Assembly: GCF_001428305.1 (NCBI RefSeq)
Contig: NZ_LMRZ01000001.1
Span: 372,289-436,288, forward strand
From: Janibacter sp. Soil728
GTDB taxonomy: Bacteria; Actinomycetota; Actinomycetes; Actinomycetales; Dermatophilaceae
DNA: 64,000 nucleotides
Reading direction: 5' to 3'
Positions 24,898 through 33,052 of this stretch are shown in pieces; positions within the stretch are counted from its first letter, which is position 1; every line of letters begins with the position of its first letter. Under the pieces are notes generated by a model. The model saw only the letters and a program-made list of their open reading frames with translations, was not told the origin of the DNA and ran no database searches. A program made the translations under genes and the position numbers.

Positions 24898-25949
24898 TGA
24901 GCACCCCGACCGCCACGGCACCTCCCCCGGGTGACACCGATGACCGCGTCGTCGCGAAGGGGAGGATGGGGCTCCTCTTCGCCCGACCCGAGATCGGCGC
25001 GCTCATCGGCGCCCTCGCGGTGGCCGCGCTCTTCCTGGCCGTGGCACCGTCCTTCCGCAGCCTGGGCAACACCGGCACGATCCTCTATGCGGCAGCGTCG
25101 ATCGGGATCATGGCGGTCGGGGTGTCCCTGCTCATGGTGGGCGGCGAGTTCGACCTGTCCACCGGTGTCGCGGCGACTGCCTCGGGGATCTGTGCGGCGT
25201 TGACCGCGTGGAACTTCGGGCTCAATGTCTGGATCGGGGTGATCGCCGCCCTGGTGTTCTCACTGGCGGTGGGCGCCTTCAACGGCTGGATGCTCATGCG
25301 TACGGGGCTACCCAGCTTCTTGGTGACGCTGGGGACCTTCTTCGTGCTCCAGGGGGCCAACCTGGCCGTCACCCGGCTCGTCGGTGGCACCGTCTCGACG
25401 CCGACGATCTCGGACATGGCCGGCTACGAGTCGGCGCGCTCCGTCTTCGCCTGGAGCGTGCAGATCGGTCCGGTCGACATCAAGTCGCTCGTCGTCTACT
25501 GGCTGATCATGGTGGTCGTCGCCGCGCTCGTGCTGCAGAAGACCAGCGTCGGCAACTGGATCTTCGCTGCGGGCGGTGACTCGGACGCGGCTCGTGCCGT
25601 CGGCGTCCCGGTGAAGGCGGTCAAGATCGGTCTCTTCATGACCGTCGGGTTCTGCGCCTGGATGCTCGGCATGCACCTGCTCTTCTCGTACAACGTCATG
25701 CAGTCCGGCGAGGGCGTGGGCAACGAGTTCATCTACATCATCGCCGCAGTCGTCGGCGGGTGTCTGCTCACGGGTGGCTATGGCTCCGTCGTGGGTGCCG
25801 CACTCGGTGCGCTGATCTTCGGCATGACCCGGTTGGGCATCAACTACGCGGGCTGGAATGTCGACTGGTTCTACACCTTCCTCGGCGTCATGCTCCTCCT
25901 GGCGACCTTGGTGAACCTCTACGTGAAGAAGAAGGCGGATTCCCGATGA
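24897..25949 (+). CDS. Sugar ABC transporter permease (RbsC type)
   Basis: 350 residues, about nine or ten transmembrane helices. Contains the family stretch GGEFDLSTGVAATASGI after the second helix and AGGDSDAARAVGVPVKAVK in the cytoplasmic loop that contacts the ATPase. The gene's ATG shares the final A of the binding-protein TAA (TAATG). Its stop overlaps the ATPase ATG. Forms the channel for inositol-type substrate import. Confidence 0.9.
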   Translation: MSTPTATAPPPGDTDDRVVAKGRMGLLFARPEIGALIGALAVAALFLAVAPSFRSLGNTGTILYAAASIGIMAVGVSLLMVGGEFDLSTGVAATASGICAALTAWNFGLNVWIGVIAALVFSLAVGAFNGWMLMRTGLPSFLVTLGTFFVLQGANLAVTRLVGGTVSTPTISDMAGYESARSVFAWSVQIGPVDIKSLVVYWLIMVVVAALVLQKTSVGNWIFAAGGDSDAARAVGVPVKAVKIGLFMTVGFCAWMLGMHLLFSYNVMQSGEGVGNEFIYIIAAVVGGCLLTGGYGSVVGAALGALIFGMTRLGINYAGWNVDWFYTFLGVMLLLATLVNLYVKKKADSR

Positions 25950-26854
25950 GCACCGAGACCATCCACCGCCGTCCGCCCGGTGTCGAGCCGCTCGTGATCA
26001 TGCAGGACGTCGGCAAGTCCTACGGCAATGTCCACGCCCTGCGGGGGGTCAACCTCGAGGTCTACCCGGGTGAGGTGACGTGCGTGCTCGGCGACAACGG
26101 CGCCGGCAAGTCGACGCTCATCAAGATCATGGCGGGCCTCCACGAGCACACCTCGGGCAGCTTCGAGGTCAACGGGGTCAAGCGTCATCTCGCCTCGCCG
26201 CGCGCCGCGCAGGCACTGGGGATCGCGACGGTCTACCAGGACCTCGCGCTCGCGCCCCTGATGTCGGTGTGGCGCAACTTCTTCATGGGCAACGAGATCC
26301 GCTCGGGACTCTTCCTCGACGCGAGGCGGATGAAGACCATCGCGGACGAGGAGCTGCAGAAGATGGGCATCCAGATCGGCGACCTCGACCGCCCGGTCGG
26401 TGGCCTGTCCGGTGGGCAGAAGCAGTGCATCGCGATTGCCCGCGCCATCTACTTCGGCGCCAAGGTCATCATCCTCGACGAGCCGACGGCTGCTCTGGGT
26501 GTCAAGCAGTCGGGGGTGGTGCTGAAGTACATCGCCAAGGCGCGCGACGCCGGCCTCGGCGTCGTCTTCATCACCCACAACCCGCACCATGCCTACCTCG
26601 TGGGCAACCACTTCATCATCCTCAAGCTCGGCCGGCTGACTCTCGACGCACCTCGCGATGCGCTGACGCTCGACCAGCTGACCGCGGAGATGGCCGGTGG
26701 GCAGGAGCTCGACGAGCTCAAGCACGAGCTGGGTGACGTCAACCCGGGCAAGGTCGTGGATCCGGACAATCCGGAGATCGAGCTGGCCGGACCGGGCAAG
26801 CCCAAGGTGCAGGCCGGGTCCTCCCGCGACCACGAGCCGAAGGGAGAGGTGTGA
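25946..26854 (+). CDS. Sugar ABC transporter ATPase, single nucleotide-binding domain
   Basis: 302 residues. Walker A GDNGAGKSTLIKIMAG, Q-loop VYQDLAL, signature LSGGQKQ, Walker B VIILDEPTAALG and switch His in FITHN. Only one ABC domain is present, whereas RbsA-type ATPases of this transporter class usually have two; single-domain versions occur with FrcA-like systems. The ~60-residue C-terminal tail is charged and Pro-rich. Its last bases overlap the GTG of the following Gfo/Idh gene (GTGA), coupling import to oxidation. Confidence 0.9.
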   Translation: MSTETIHRRPPGVEPLVIMQDVGKSYGNVHALRGVNLEVYPGEVTCVLGDNGAGKSTLIKIMAGLHEHTSGSFEVNGVKRHLASPRAAQALGIATVYQDLALAPLMSVWRNFFMGNEIRSGLFLDARRMKTIADEELQKMGIQIGDLDRPVGGLSGGQKQCIAIARAIYFGAKVIILDEPTAALGVKQSGVVLKYIAKARDAGLGVVFITHNPHHAYLVGNHFIILKLGRLTLDAPRDALTLDQLTAEMAGGQELDELKHELGDVNPGKVVDPDNPEIELAGPGKPKVQAGSSRDHEPKGEV

Positions 26855-27942
26855 CCTCCCCGGGTCCTGAGGTGCTGGGTCCCACGTCCCGAGTGGGCGG
26901 GACGAGCCTCGAAGGGTCGCTCCGGGTCGGTGTCGTCGGGGTCGGACTGATGGGGGCCGACCACGCCCGCCGGCTCGCCACCCGCATCGCCGGCGCCACC
27001 CTCACGGCGATCGCCGACCCCGACGGTGATCGGGCACGCGCGCTCGCCGACGAGCTCGGTGGCGTCACGGTCCACGACGACCCGCTCGCCCTGATCGCCT
27101 CCGGCGAGGTCGACGCGGTCCTGCTCGCCTCGCCCGGATCCGTCCACGAGGAGCAGCTGCTCGCGTGCATCGAGCAGGGCAAGAAGGTGCTGTGCGAGAA
27201 GCCGCTGACGATGGACAGCGAGTCCTCGCTGCGGGTCATCGAGGCCGAGCGGGCCGGGGGGCGGCCGCTGGTGCAGGTGGGCTTCATGCGGCGCTTCGAC
27301 CCCGAGTACATGCGACTGCACGAGCTCATCGAGTCAGGCCGGATGGGCCGCACGCTCCTGCTTCACCAGACCCACCGCAACAAGAGCGTGCCCAACCCCG
27401 ACTTCCGCTCCGAGATGATCGTGCGTGACAGCCTGGTGCACGAGGTCGACTGTGCCCGTTGGCTGCTCGCCGAGGAGATCGTCTCGATCCAGGTCATCGG
27501 CCCGGCGCCGACCTCGCACGCCCTCGCCGGCGTCGTCGACCCGCAGGTGACGATCTTCCGGATGGCCTCGGGCGCGGTCGTCACCAACGAGGTCTTCGTC
27601 AACAGTCGCACCGGCTACGAGGTGCGCTGCGAGGCCGTCGGGGAGGACGGCAGCGCGATCATCGGTCGCCCCTGGGGGGAGGTCTACACGACCGTCGCCG
27701 ACCCGGCGGGCGGGGACGGGGCGTGGGGTGGGCCGATCGTGCCCGACTACCGCGTGCGCTTCGAACGGGCCTACGACATCGAGGTGCAGGCCTGGGTCGA
27801 CGCGACCCGTCGCGGTGAGCGCACCGGCCCGACGAGCTGGGACGGCTACGCCTCGACCGTCGTGTGCACCGCCGGGATGGAGTCGCTGGCCACCGGCCAG
27901 CCCGTCGACGTCGTCCTGGCCCCCATACCTGCATTGCCATAG
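26851..27942 (+). CDS. Second Gfo/Idh/MocA-family inositol dehydrogenase
   Basis: 363 residues. GVVGVGLMGADHARRLATR opens the Rossmann fold after a ~25-residue non-conserved N-terminal extension; EKPLTMDSES carries the catalytic Lys, and RDSLVHEVDCARWLL the catalytic His region. Probable substrates are scyllo- or chiro-inositol or an inositol derivative, given the fused operon with the transporter. The GTG start overlaps the ATPase stop. The last four codons and the TAG lie inside the first copy of a 22-bp palindrome (27930-27951), so the repeat supplies the gene's end. Confidence 0.8.
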   Translation: MTSPGPEVLGPTSRVGGTSLEGSLRVGVVGVGLMGADHARRLATRIAGATLTAIADPDGDRARALADELGGVTVHDDPLALIASGEVDAVLLASPGSVHEEQLLACIEQGKKVLCEKPLTMDSESSLRVIEAERAGGRPLVQVGFMRRFDPEYMRLHELIESGRMGRTLLLHQTHRNKSVPNPDFRSEMIVRDSLVHEVDCARWLLAEEIVSIQVIGPAPTSHALAGVVDPQVTIFRMASGAVVTNEVFVNSRTGYEVRCEAVGEDGSAIIGRPWGEVYTTVADPAGGDGAWGGPIVPDYRVRFERAYDIEVQAWVDATRRGERTGPTSWDGYASTVVCTAGMESLATGQPVDVVLAPIPALP

Positions 27943-27991
27943 GGCAATGCACGTTTTGGGCCGTTCGTCTGCATTGCCATAGGGCAATGCA
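27930..27991. repeat. Two identical 22-bp palindromes, 40 bp apart
   Basis: TGCATTGCC-ATAG-GGCAATGCA occurs at 27930-27951 and again at 27970-27991. Each has perfect 9-bp arms and a 4-nt loop. The first contains the stop codon of the preceding gene. They may act as terminator hairpins, as REP units, or as a tandem operator for mmsA downstream. Confidence 0.8.
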
Positions 27992-28014
27992 GGTCCTCGG
28001 GAGCCAAGCACCGG

Positions 28015-28042
28015 GACGAAGGGGGGTTCCGCCCCCTTCGTC
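28015..28042 (+). terminator. Hairpin terminator of the transporter/dehydrogenase operon
   Basis: Perfect 11-bp arms (28015-28025 GACGAAGGGGG and 28032-28042) with a 6-nt loop, placed between the tandem palindromes and the mmsA operator. Confidence 0.7.
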
Positions 28043-28054
28043 GAGTTGTTAATA

Positions 28055-28064
28055 TGTCCTGACA
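28055..28064 (+). promoter_or_regulatory. Operator TGTCCTGACA before mmsA
   Basis: Exact reverse complement of the palindrome at 17002-17011 and of the form TGTC-NN-GACA. It lies 31 bp before the mmsA ATG and next to the AT-rich TTGTTAATAT (28046-28055). A likely binding site for the divergent GntR regulator. Confidence 0.6.
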
Positions 28065-28085
28065 AATAGCCTTGAGGAGGCACGC

Positions 28086-29582
28086 ATGAGCACCCCCACC
28101 CGCATCACCCACCTGGTCGGCCACTCGCCGTGGGAGGGGGAGGCCGAGCGCACCTCCGAGGTCTTCAACCCCGCCACGGGCGAGGTCACCGGTGCCCTCG
28201 ACCTGGCGAGCAGCGAGACCGTCGGTGAGGTCGTGGCCGTGGCCAAGGCGGCCGCCAAGGAGTGGGGCACGGTCTCGCTCGCGCGGCGGGTGCGCATCCT
28301 CTTCGCCTTCCGCCAGCTGCTCGAGGAGCGCAAGGACGAGATCGCGCTGGCGATCACCGCCGAGCACGGCAAGACCTATGACGACGCCAAGGCCGAGATC
28401 TCCCGCGGGCAGGAGGTCGTCGAGTTCGCCTGCGGCATCCCACACCTGCTCAAGGGCGGCTTCTCCGAAAACGTGTCGACGAGCATCGACGCCTACTCGA
28501 TCCTGCAGCCGCTCGGCGTCGTCGGCGTCATCTCACCCTTCAACTTCCCGGCGATGGTTCCCCTGTGGTTCGTCCCGATGGCCATCGCCACCGGCAACAC
28601 GGTCGTCATCAAGCCCAGCGAGAAGGACCCGACCGCGGTCAACCTCATCGCCGACCTGTGGCGCGAGGCCGGCCTGCCCGATGGCGTGATGAATGTCGTC
28701 CACGGTGACAAGGAGGCCGTCGACGCGCTCCTGGACCACCCGGACGTCAAGGCGATCTCCTTCGTCGGCTCGACCCCGGTCGCCCGCCATGTCTACGAGC
28801 GGGGTGTCGCCAACGGCAAGCGCGTCCAGGCCCTCGGAGGCGCCAAGAACCACATGCTCGTCCTGCCCGACGCCGACCTCGACCTGGCGGCCGACGCAGC
28901 GGTCTCGGCCGGGTACGGCGCCGCCGGGGAGCGCTGCATGGCGATCTCCGTCGTGCTCGCCACCGAGTCGATCGCCGACGAGCTCGTCACCAGGATCGTC
29001 GAGCGGACCAGGACGCTGCGCACCGGCGACGGCATGGGCGAGTCCGACATGGGCCCGCTCGTCACCAGGGCTCACCTGGACAAGGTGACCGGCTACGTCG
29101 AGCAGGGCGTCGCCTCGGGCGCCGAGCTCGTCGTCGACGGACGCGAGGGGGCGGGTGACCTCGGCCCGGGGTACTTCCTCCAGCCGACCCTCTTCGACAA
29201 GGTCACGCCGGACATGTCGATCTACACCGACGAGATCTTCGGTCCCGTCCTGTGCATCGTGCGGATCGACTCCTACGACGAGGGGCTGCAGCTGATCAAC
29301 GACAACCCCTACGGCAACGGCACGACGATCTTCACCAACGACGGCGGCGCCGCGCGGCGCTTCCAGCACGAGGTCGAGGTCGGCATGGTCGGCATCAACG
29401 TGCCGATCCCGACACCGATGGCCTACTACTCCTTCGGTGGGTGGAAGAACTCGCTCTTCGGTGACACCCACGCCCACGGCATCGAGGGCGTGCACTTCTT
29501 CACCCGCACCAAGGCGGTCACCCAGCGCTGGCTCGACCCGAGCCACGGCGGGCTCAACCTGGGCTTCCCGGAGAACGACTGA
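28086..29582 (+). CDS. mmsA: Methylmalonate/malonate-semialdehyde dehydrogenase (acylating)
   Basis: 498 residues. Aldehyde dehydrogenase fold; catalytic Cys in GAAGERCMAISVV (about 280-292), NAD-binding stretch ISPFNFPAMVPLWFVPMAIA and VQALGGAKNHMLVLPDAD, all typical of MmsA/IolA. It converts malonic semialdehyde plus CoA to acetyl-CoA and CO2, the last step of inositol catabolism. TTGAGGAGG precedes the ATG. It has its own promoter region and a copy of the cluster operator. It is followed by a long nested hairpin. Confidence 0.93.
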   Translation: MSTPTRITHLVGHSPWEGEAERTSEVFNPATGEVTGALDLASSETVGEVVAVAKAAAKEWGTVSLARRVRILFAFRQLLEERKDEIALAITAEHGKTYDDAKAEISRGQEVVEFACGIPHLLKGGFSENVSTSIDAYSILQPLGVVGVISPFNFPAMVPLWFVPMAIATGNTVVIKPSEKDPTAVNLIADLWREAGLPDGVMNVVHGDKEAVDALLDHPDVKAISFVGSTPVARHVYERGVANGKRVQALGGAKNHMLVLPDADLDLAADAAVSAGYGAAGERCMAISVVLATESIADELVTRIVERTRTLRTGDGMGESDMGPLVTRAHLDKVTGYVEQGVASGAELVVDGREGAGDLGPGYFLQPTLFDKVTPDMSIYTDEIFGPVLCIVRIDSYDEGLQLINDNPYGNGTTIFTNDGGAARRFQHEVEVGMVGINVPIPTPMAYYSFGGWKNSLFGDTHAHGIEGVHFFTRTKAVTQRWLDPSHGGLNLGFPEND

Positions 29583-29606
29583 CGACGGCGCGACGGTCGA
29601 GGCTCC

Positions 29607-29710
29607 GGACGAAGGGAGTCGGCTGCGCCCGCCGAAGTCCTTCGTCTCCCTCCGGGCCGCCTTGTCCTGCCCGACTTCGGCTTGATGTGCGCAGCCGACT
29701 CCCTTCGTCC
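29607..29710. terminator. Long nested inverted repeat, bidirectional terminator
   Basis: Outer arms 29607-29628 and 29689-29710 are perfect over 22 bp (from GGACGAAGGGAG to CTCCCTTCGTCC). Inside, GCCGAAGTC (from 29632) pairs with GACTTCGGC (from about 29673). The 104-bp element separates mmsA from the convergent hydrolase gene. Confidence 0.8.
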
Positions 29711-29733
29711 TGCGCGCTGCCCAGCCCGGCGGC

Positions 29734-30546
29734 TCAGGCGTCGATCTGCGCGTGCACGAAGCCGAGCACGTCGTCGAGGACCTCTTCGCGGTTGGTCTCG
29801 TTGAAGATCTCGTGCCGCGCGTCGGGGTAGCTCTTGGCGACACCGTCTGCGGGCCGGATGTGGGCCCAGCCCTCGCGGCTGGGATCGATGGGCACGAGCT
29901 GGTCGTCCTCGCCGTGCAGCCAGATCGTCGGGACGCGCAGGTGGCCGCCGACGTTGATCGCCTCGATCGTCGAGCGCAGCGCCTTGAGCGTCGCGCGCTT
30001 GAAGTCCCCGTGCCAGACGAGCTCGTCCTCCTCGTAGGCGCGGCCGACATCGGGCTCCCGGCTGAGGGTCGAGATGTCGATCGGGGTCGGCGGGATCTCG
30101 TCGAGGTCGGCGAGGGCGGTGGCGGCCCAGGAGCCGATCACCGGCCCGGAGAGCACGGTCGCGCTGAGCAGGTCGGGGTGGCGCTGGGTGTAGCGCGCCG
30201 CGATCATCCCGCCCATCGAGTGGCCGATGAGCACCAGCGGCAGGTCGGGGTGGTCATCGTGGGCGCGCTGCACGAGCAGGTGCAGGTCGTCGACCACCGG
30301 CTCGAAGTCCTCGATCAGAGCCCGCTCGCCCTCGCTGCGGCCGTGGCCGATGTGGTCGTGGGCGTAGACGACGGCACCGTCGGAGGTGAGTCGGTCGGCC
30401 ACCCACTGGTAGCGCCCGATGTGCTCGCCGTAGCCGTGGGCGATGACCGCCACCCACGTCGGGTCAGCGGGCGGGCTCCACAGCGATCCGATGAGCAGGC
30501 CGGCGTGGCCCTGGGTCTCGATGTCCTCGGGCGGGATGCTGCTCAC
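29734..30546 (-). CDS. Alpha/beta hydrolase, monoacylglycerol-lipase-like
   Basis: 270 residues. Serine hydrolase of the lysophospholipase/Hydrolase_4 type: AHGYGEHIGRYQ oxyanion region, nucleophile elbow GHSMGG (about 106-111), Asp in LHGEDDQLVP and catalytic His in DARHEIFNE. Probably cleaves monoacylglycerols or similar esters. GTG 30546 has AGGAGG at the right distance; the open frame runs far upstream but only as a shadow of the helicase gene. Divergent from the helicase gene with a 140-bp gap. Confidence 0.85.
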   Translation of the reverse strand: MSSIPPEDIETQGHAGLLIGSLWSPPADPTWVAVIAHGYGEHIGRYQWVADRLTSDGAVVYAHDHIGHGRSEGERALIEDFEPVVDDLHLLVQRAHDDHPDLPLVLIGHSMGGMIAARYTQRHPDLLSATVLSGPVIGSWAATALADLDEIPPTPIDISTLSREPDVGRAYEEDELVWHGDFKRATLKALRSTIEAINVGGHLRVPTIWLHGEDDQLVPIDPSREGWAHIRPADGVAKSYPDARHEIFNETNREEVLDDVLGFVHAQIDA

Positions 30547-30686
30547 GGGGTCCTCCTGGGTGACGTCGGTGTCTGCCTCCAGTCTCGCAGCCCGAGGGGG
30601 GCGAAGGGAGGCCCCGTCCCGACCCGTGGGAACGGATCCGGCAGGGTGCGCGTTGGACCAAGCCGCACCAGACGACGGGGAGAGCC

Positions 30687-32837
30687 TTGGCCGCACGCCA
30701 CACCGACCAGACGACCGCTCACGACGCGCTCCGGGAGGAGCAGGAAGCACTGGACACGGCGCACGAGCGCCGCACGAGCCTGATGGCCGAGCTGGCGCAG
30801 CGGCTGGAGCGCAGCGCCACGCAGGACTCGGTCGCCGCGACGGCACTGACGGCGACACGGGCGCGCCGGGCCGAGCTGGAGCAGGCGGAGCAGGGGCTGG
30901 TCTTCGGGCGGCTCGACGGGCAGGACGGCAGCGTGCTGCGCATCGGTCGGGTCGGTGTGCCGGCGCTGGGTGACGACGCGGACCCGCTCGTCGTCGACTG
31001 GCGCGCGAATGCCTCTCGCGCCTTCTACACCGCGACTGCTGTTGCGCCGCAAGGGATGTCGCGCCGTCGACACATCCGGACGGATGGCCCGCTGGTCGTC
31101 GGGGTGGACGACGAGGCGCTCGACGGGTCGACCGACGGGGAGCTCGTGGGCGAGGGTGCGCTGCTCGCCGCGCTCGACGAGCGCCGCACCGGCCGCATGG
31201 GGACCGCGGTCGCGACCCTGCAGCGGGAGCAGGACGACATCGTGCGCGCCGATGCTCGCGGCGCCCTCGTCGTGCAGGGCGGGCCGGGCACCGGCAAGAC
31301 CGTCGTCGCGCTGCACCGCGTGGCGTATCTCCTCTTTGCCCACCCACAGCTGGCCCGGGCCGGCGTGCTCGTCCTCGGCCCGTCGCAGCGCTTCCTCGAC
31401 TACATCGGTCAGGTCCTGCCCGCCCTCGGCGAGACCGCCGTCGTCTCCGCGACCTGCGAGACCCTCGTCCCGGGAGTCCGGCCGAAGCGTTGGGAGGAGC
31501 GTCGCCTCGCCGAGATCAAGGGTCGTGCCCTCTGGCAGGAGGCGCTCACCCGGCGGGTGGCGGGGCTGGTGCCACCCCCTTCGGACCTGACAGTGCAGTG
31601 GGACGGCGAGGGATACACCGTCCCGCGGGCGACCGTGGAGCGGCTGCAGCGCAATGCGTTGTCCGGCCGCGGGTACCACCCGGCGCGGCGGATCTTCGTC
31701 GAGCACCTCGTCGACGTCCTCACCGATCTCGTGGCCGAACGCGTCGTCGAGCTGCTGGAGGCGACCGAGGAGGGTCTGGAGGACATCCTCGCCACGGTCG
31801 ACGCCGGCCTGGCCAGGAGCGACGACCGCGGCGTGCAGACCCAGGCGTCGGGCGGAGCCGTGGACGGTGAGCTCAGCGAGGTCGAGGTCGAGGAGCTGCG
31901 CGCCCGGATCGAGGCCGACCCGGGTCTCGCGGACCACGTGCGGCAGTGGTGGCCGGACCGGGATCCGGCCGCGGAGCTGCGGGCCCTGCTGGCGGACCGG
32001 TCCGCGCTCGCCGAGCTCGCACCCGACCTGACCGACGAGGAGCGTGACCTCGTGGCCGCCGAGCCGGCCACCCCGGCGCCCAGCGACGTCGCCCTGCTCG
32101 ACGCGATGGCCGATCTCCTCGGTGAGGAGGGGAGCCGCCGGCAGCAGGGCGAGTTCCTCGCGGACCGCGCTGCAGCACAACGCGACTGGGTCTACGGCCA
32201 TGTCGTCGTCGACGAGGCGCAGGAGCTGTCGGCGATGGAGTGGCAGATGGTGGCCCGTCGCTGCCCGGCGTACTCGATCACCGCGGTCGGTGACATCGAC
32301 CAGACCGAGGCTCCGCATGACCACAGTACGTGGGAGGGGGCGGTCGGCGAGGTCCTCACCGATCGGTGGAGGCAGTCGGACCTGACGATCTGCTACCGCA
32401 CGCCCCGCGAGGTCATGGAGCTCACGGGCCCGGTCCTCGAAGCGGCCGGCAGCACCAACCAGCCGCCCCAGGCGGTGCGCAGCAGCGGGATCGAGCCCTG
32501 GATCCTCACCGCCACCCCGGACGAGCTCGCCGACCTGGTGCGCCGCGAGCACGCGGGGCTCGTCGAGCGCTGGGCCGGAGGGTCGGTCGGCGTCATCGCG
32601 CCGGTCGAGCGGGTCGAGGCGCTGGGAGCCGCGCTCGGTGCGGGGGCCACCGTCATGAGCGCGACCCAGGCCAAGGGTCTGGAGTGGGACGCCACGCTGC
32701 TGGTCGACCCGGCCGGCGTCGCCGCCGAGCCGCGGGGTCTGGGCGGCCTCTATGTCGCCCTGACCCGCTGCACCCAGGAGCTCGGCCGGGTCGAGGTCGC
32801 CCCGCCGCACCCATCCCCGCCGCGCGGGTGGAGGTAA
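30687..32837 (+). CDS. HelD-type RNA polymerase-associated ATPase/helicase
   Basis: 716 residues. UvrD/Rep-like superfamily 1 core: Walker A QGGPGTGKTVVALHRVAYLL (about 201-220), Walker B VVVDEAQELSAMEWQM, later ATQAKGLEWDATLLVDP and YVALTRCTQEL. A long coiled-coil N-terminus (about 8-70) fits HelD proteins, which enter RNA polymerase channels and release stalled complexes and, in some actinobacteria, rifampicin. TTG start with GGGGAGAG upstream. The last residues (PSPPRGWR) and the TAA come from a REP-like repeat (32828-32872), so the natural C-terminus may have been replaced. Confidence 0.85.
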   Translation: MAARHTDQTTAHDALREEQEALDTAHERRTSLMAELAQRLERSATQDSVAATALTATRARRAELEQAEQGLVFGRLDGQDGSVLRIGRVGVPALGDDADPLVVDWRANASRAFYTATAVAPQGMSRRRHIRTDGPLVVGVDDEALDGSTDGELVGEGALLAALDERRTGRMGTAVATLQREQDDIVRADARGALVVQGGPGTGKTVVALHRVAYLLFAHPQLARAGVLVLGPSQRFLDYIGQVLPALGETAVVSATCETLVPGVRPKRWEERRLAEIKGRALWQEALTRRVAGLVPPPSDLTVQWDGEGYTVPRATVERLQRNALSGRGYHPARRIFVEHLVDVLTDLVAERVVELLEATEEGLEDILATVDAGLARSDDRGVQTQASGGAVDGELSEVEVEELRARIEADPGLADHVRQWWPDRDPAAELRALLADRSALAELAPDLTDEERDLVAAEPATPAPSDVALLDAMADLLGEEGSRRQQGEFLADRAAAQRDWVYGHVVVDEAQELSAMEWQMVARRCPAYSITAVGDIDQTEAPHDHSTWEGAVGEVLTDRWRQSDLTICYRTPREVMELTGPVLEAAGSTNQPPQAVRSSGIEPWILTATPDELADLVRREHAGLVERWAGGSVGVIAPVERVEALGAALGAGATVMSATQAKGLEWDATLLVDPAGVAAEPRGLGGLYVALTRCTQELGRVEVAPPHPSPPRGWR

Positions 32838-32872
32838 ACGCGCGGGTGTTTCGTCGGCGAGCCCGCCTCCAC
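32828..32872 (+). repeat. 45-bp REP-like repeat, copy A (forward)
   Basis: Begins GTGGAGGTAAACGCGCGGGT and ends with the near-complement GCCTCCAC. Contains the helicase stop codon (32835-32837). Matches copies B and C when these are reverse-complemented. Confidence 0.8.
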
Positions 32873-32902
32873 CCGGCAGGCCCGCCCACCCCCGCCGCGC
32901 GG

Positions 32903-32947
32903 GTGGAGGCTGACTCGCCGGTCTTTCGTCCGCGCGTATACCTCCAC
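32903..32947 (-). repeat. 45-bp REP-like repeat, copy B (inverted)
   Basis: The reverse complement begins GTGGAGGTATACGCGCGG and ends AGTCAGCCTCCAC. Faces copy A with 30 bp between them, as in a REPIN pair. The gap is C/G-rich and holds no gene. Confidence 0.8.
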
Positions 32948-33052
32948 CGAGCGCGGGGGTGGGCGGGCGAGAGGCGAAGGGGGATTGACGCCGCCTCCTC
33001 CGCCGCGCCACACTTGTGGGACCGGTCCCACACCGACGGCGAAGGAGCCGAG

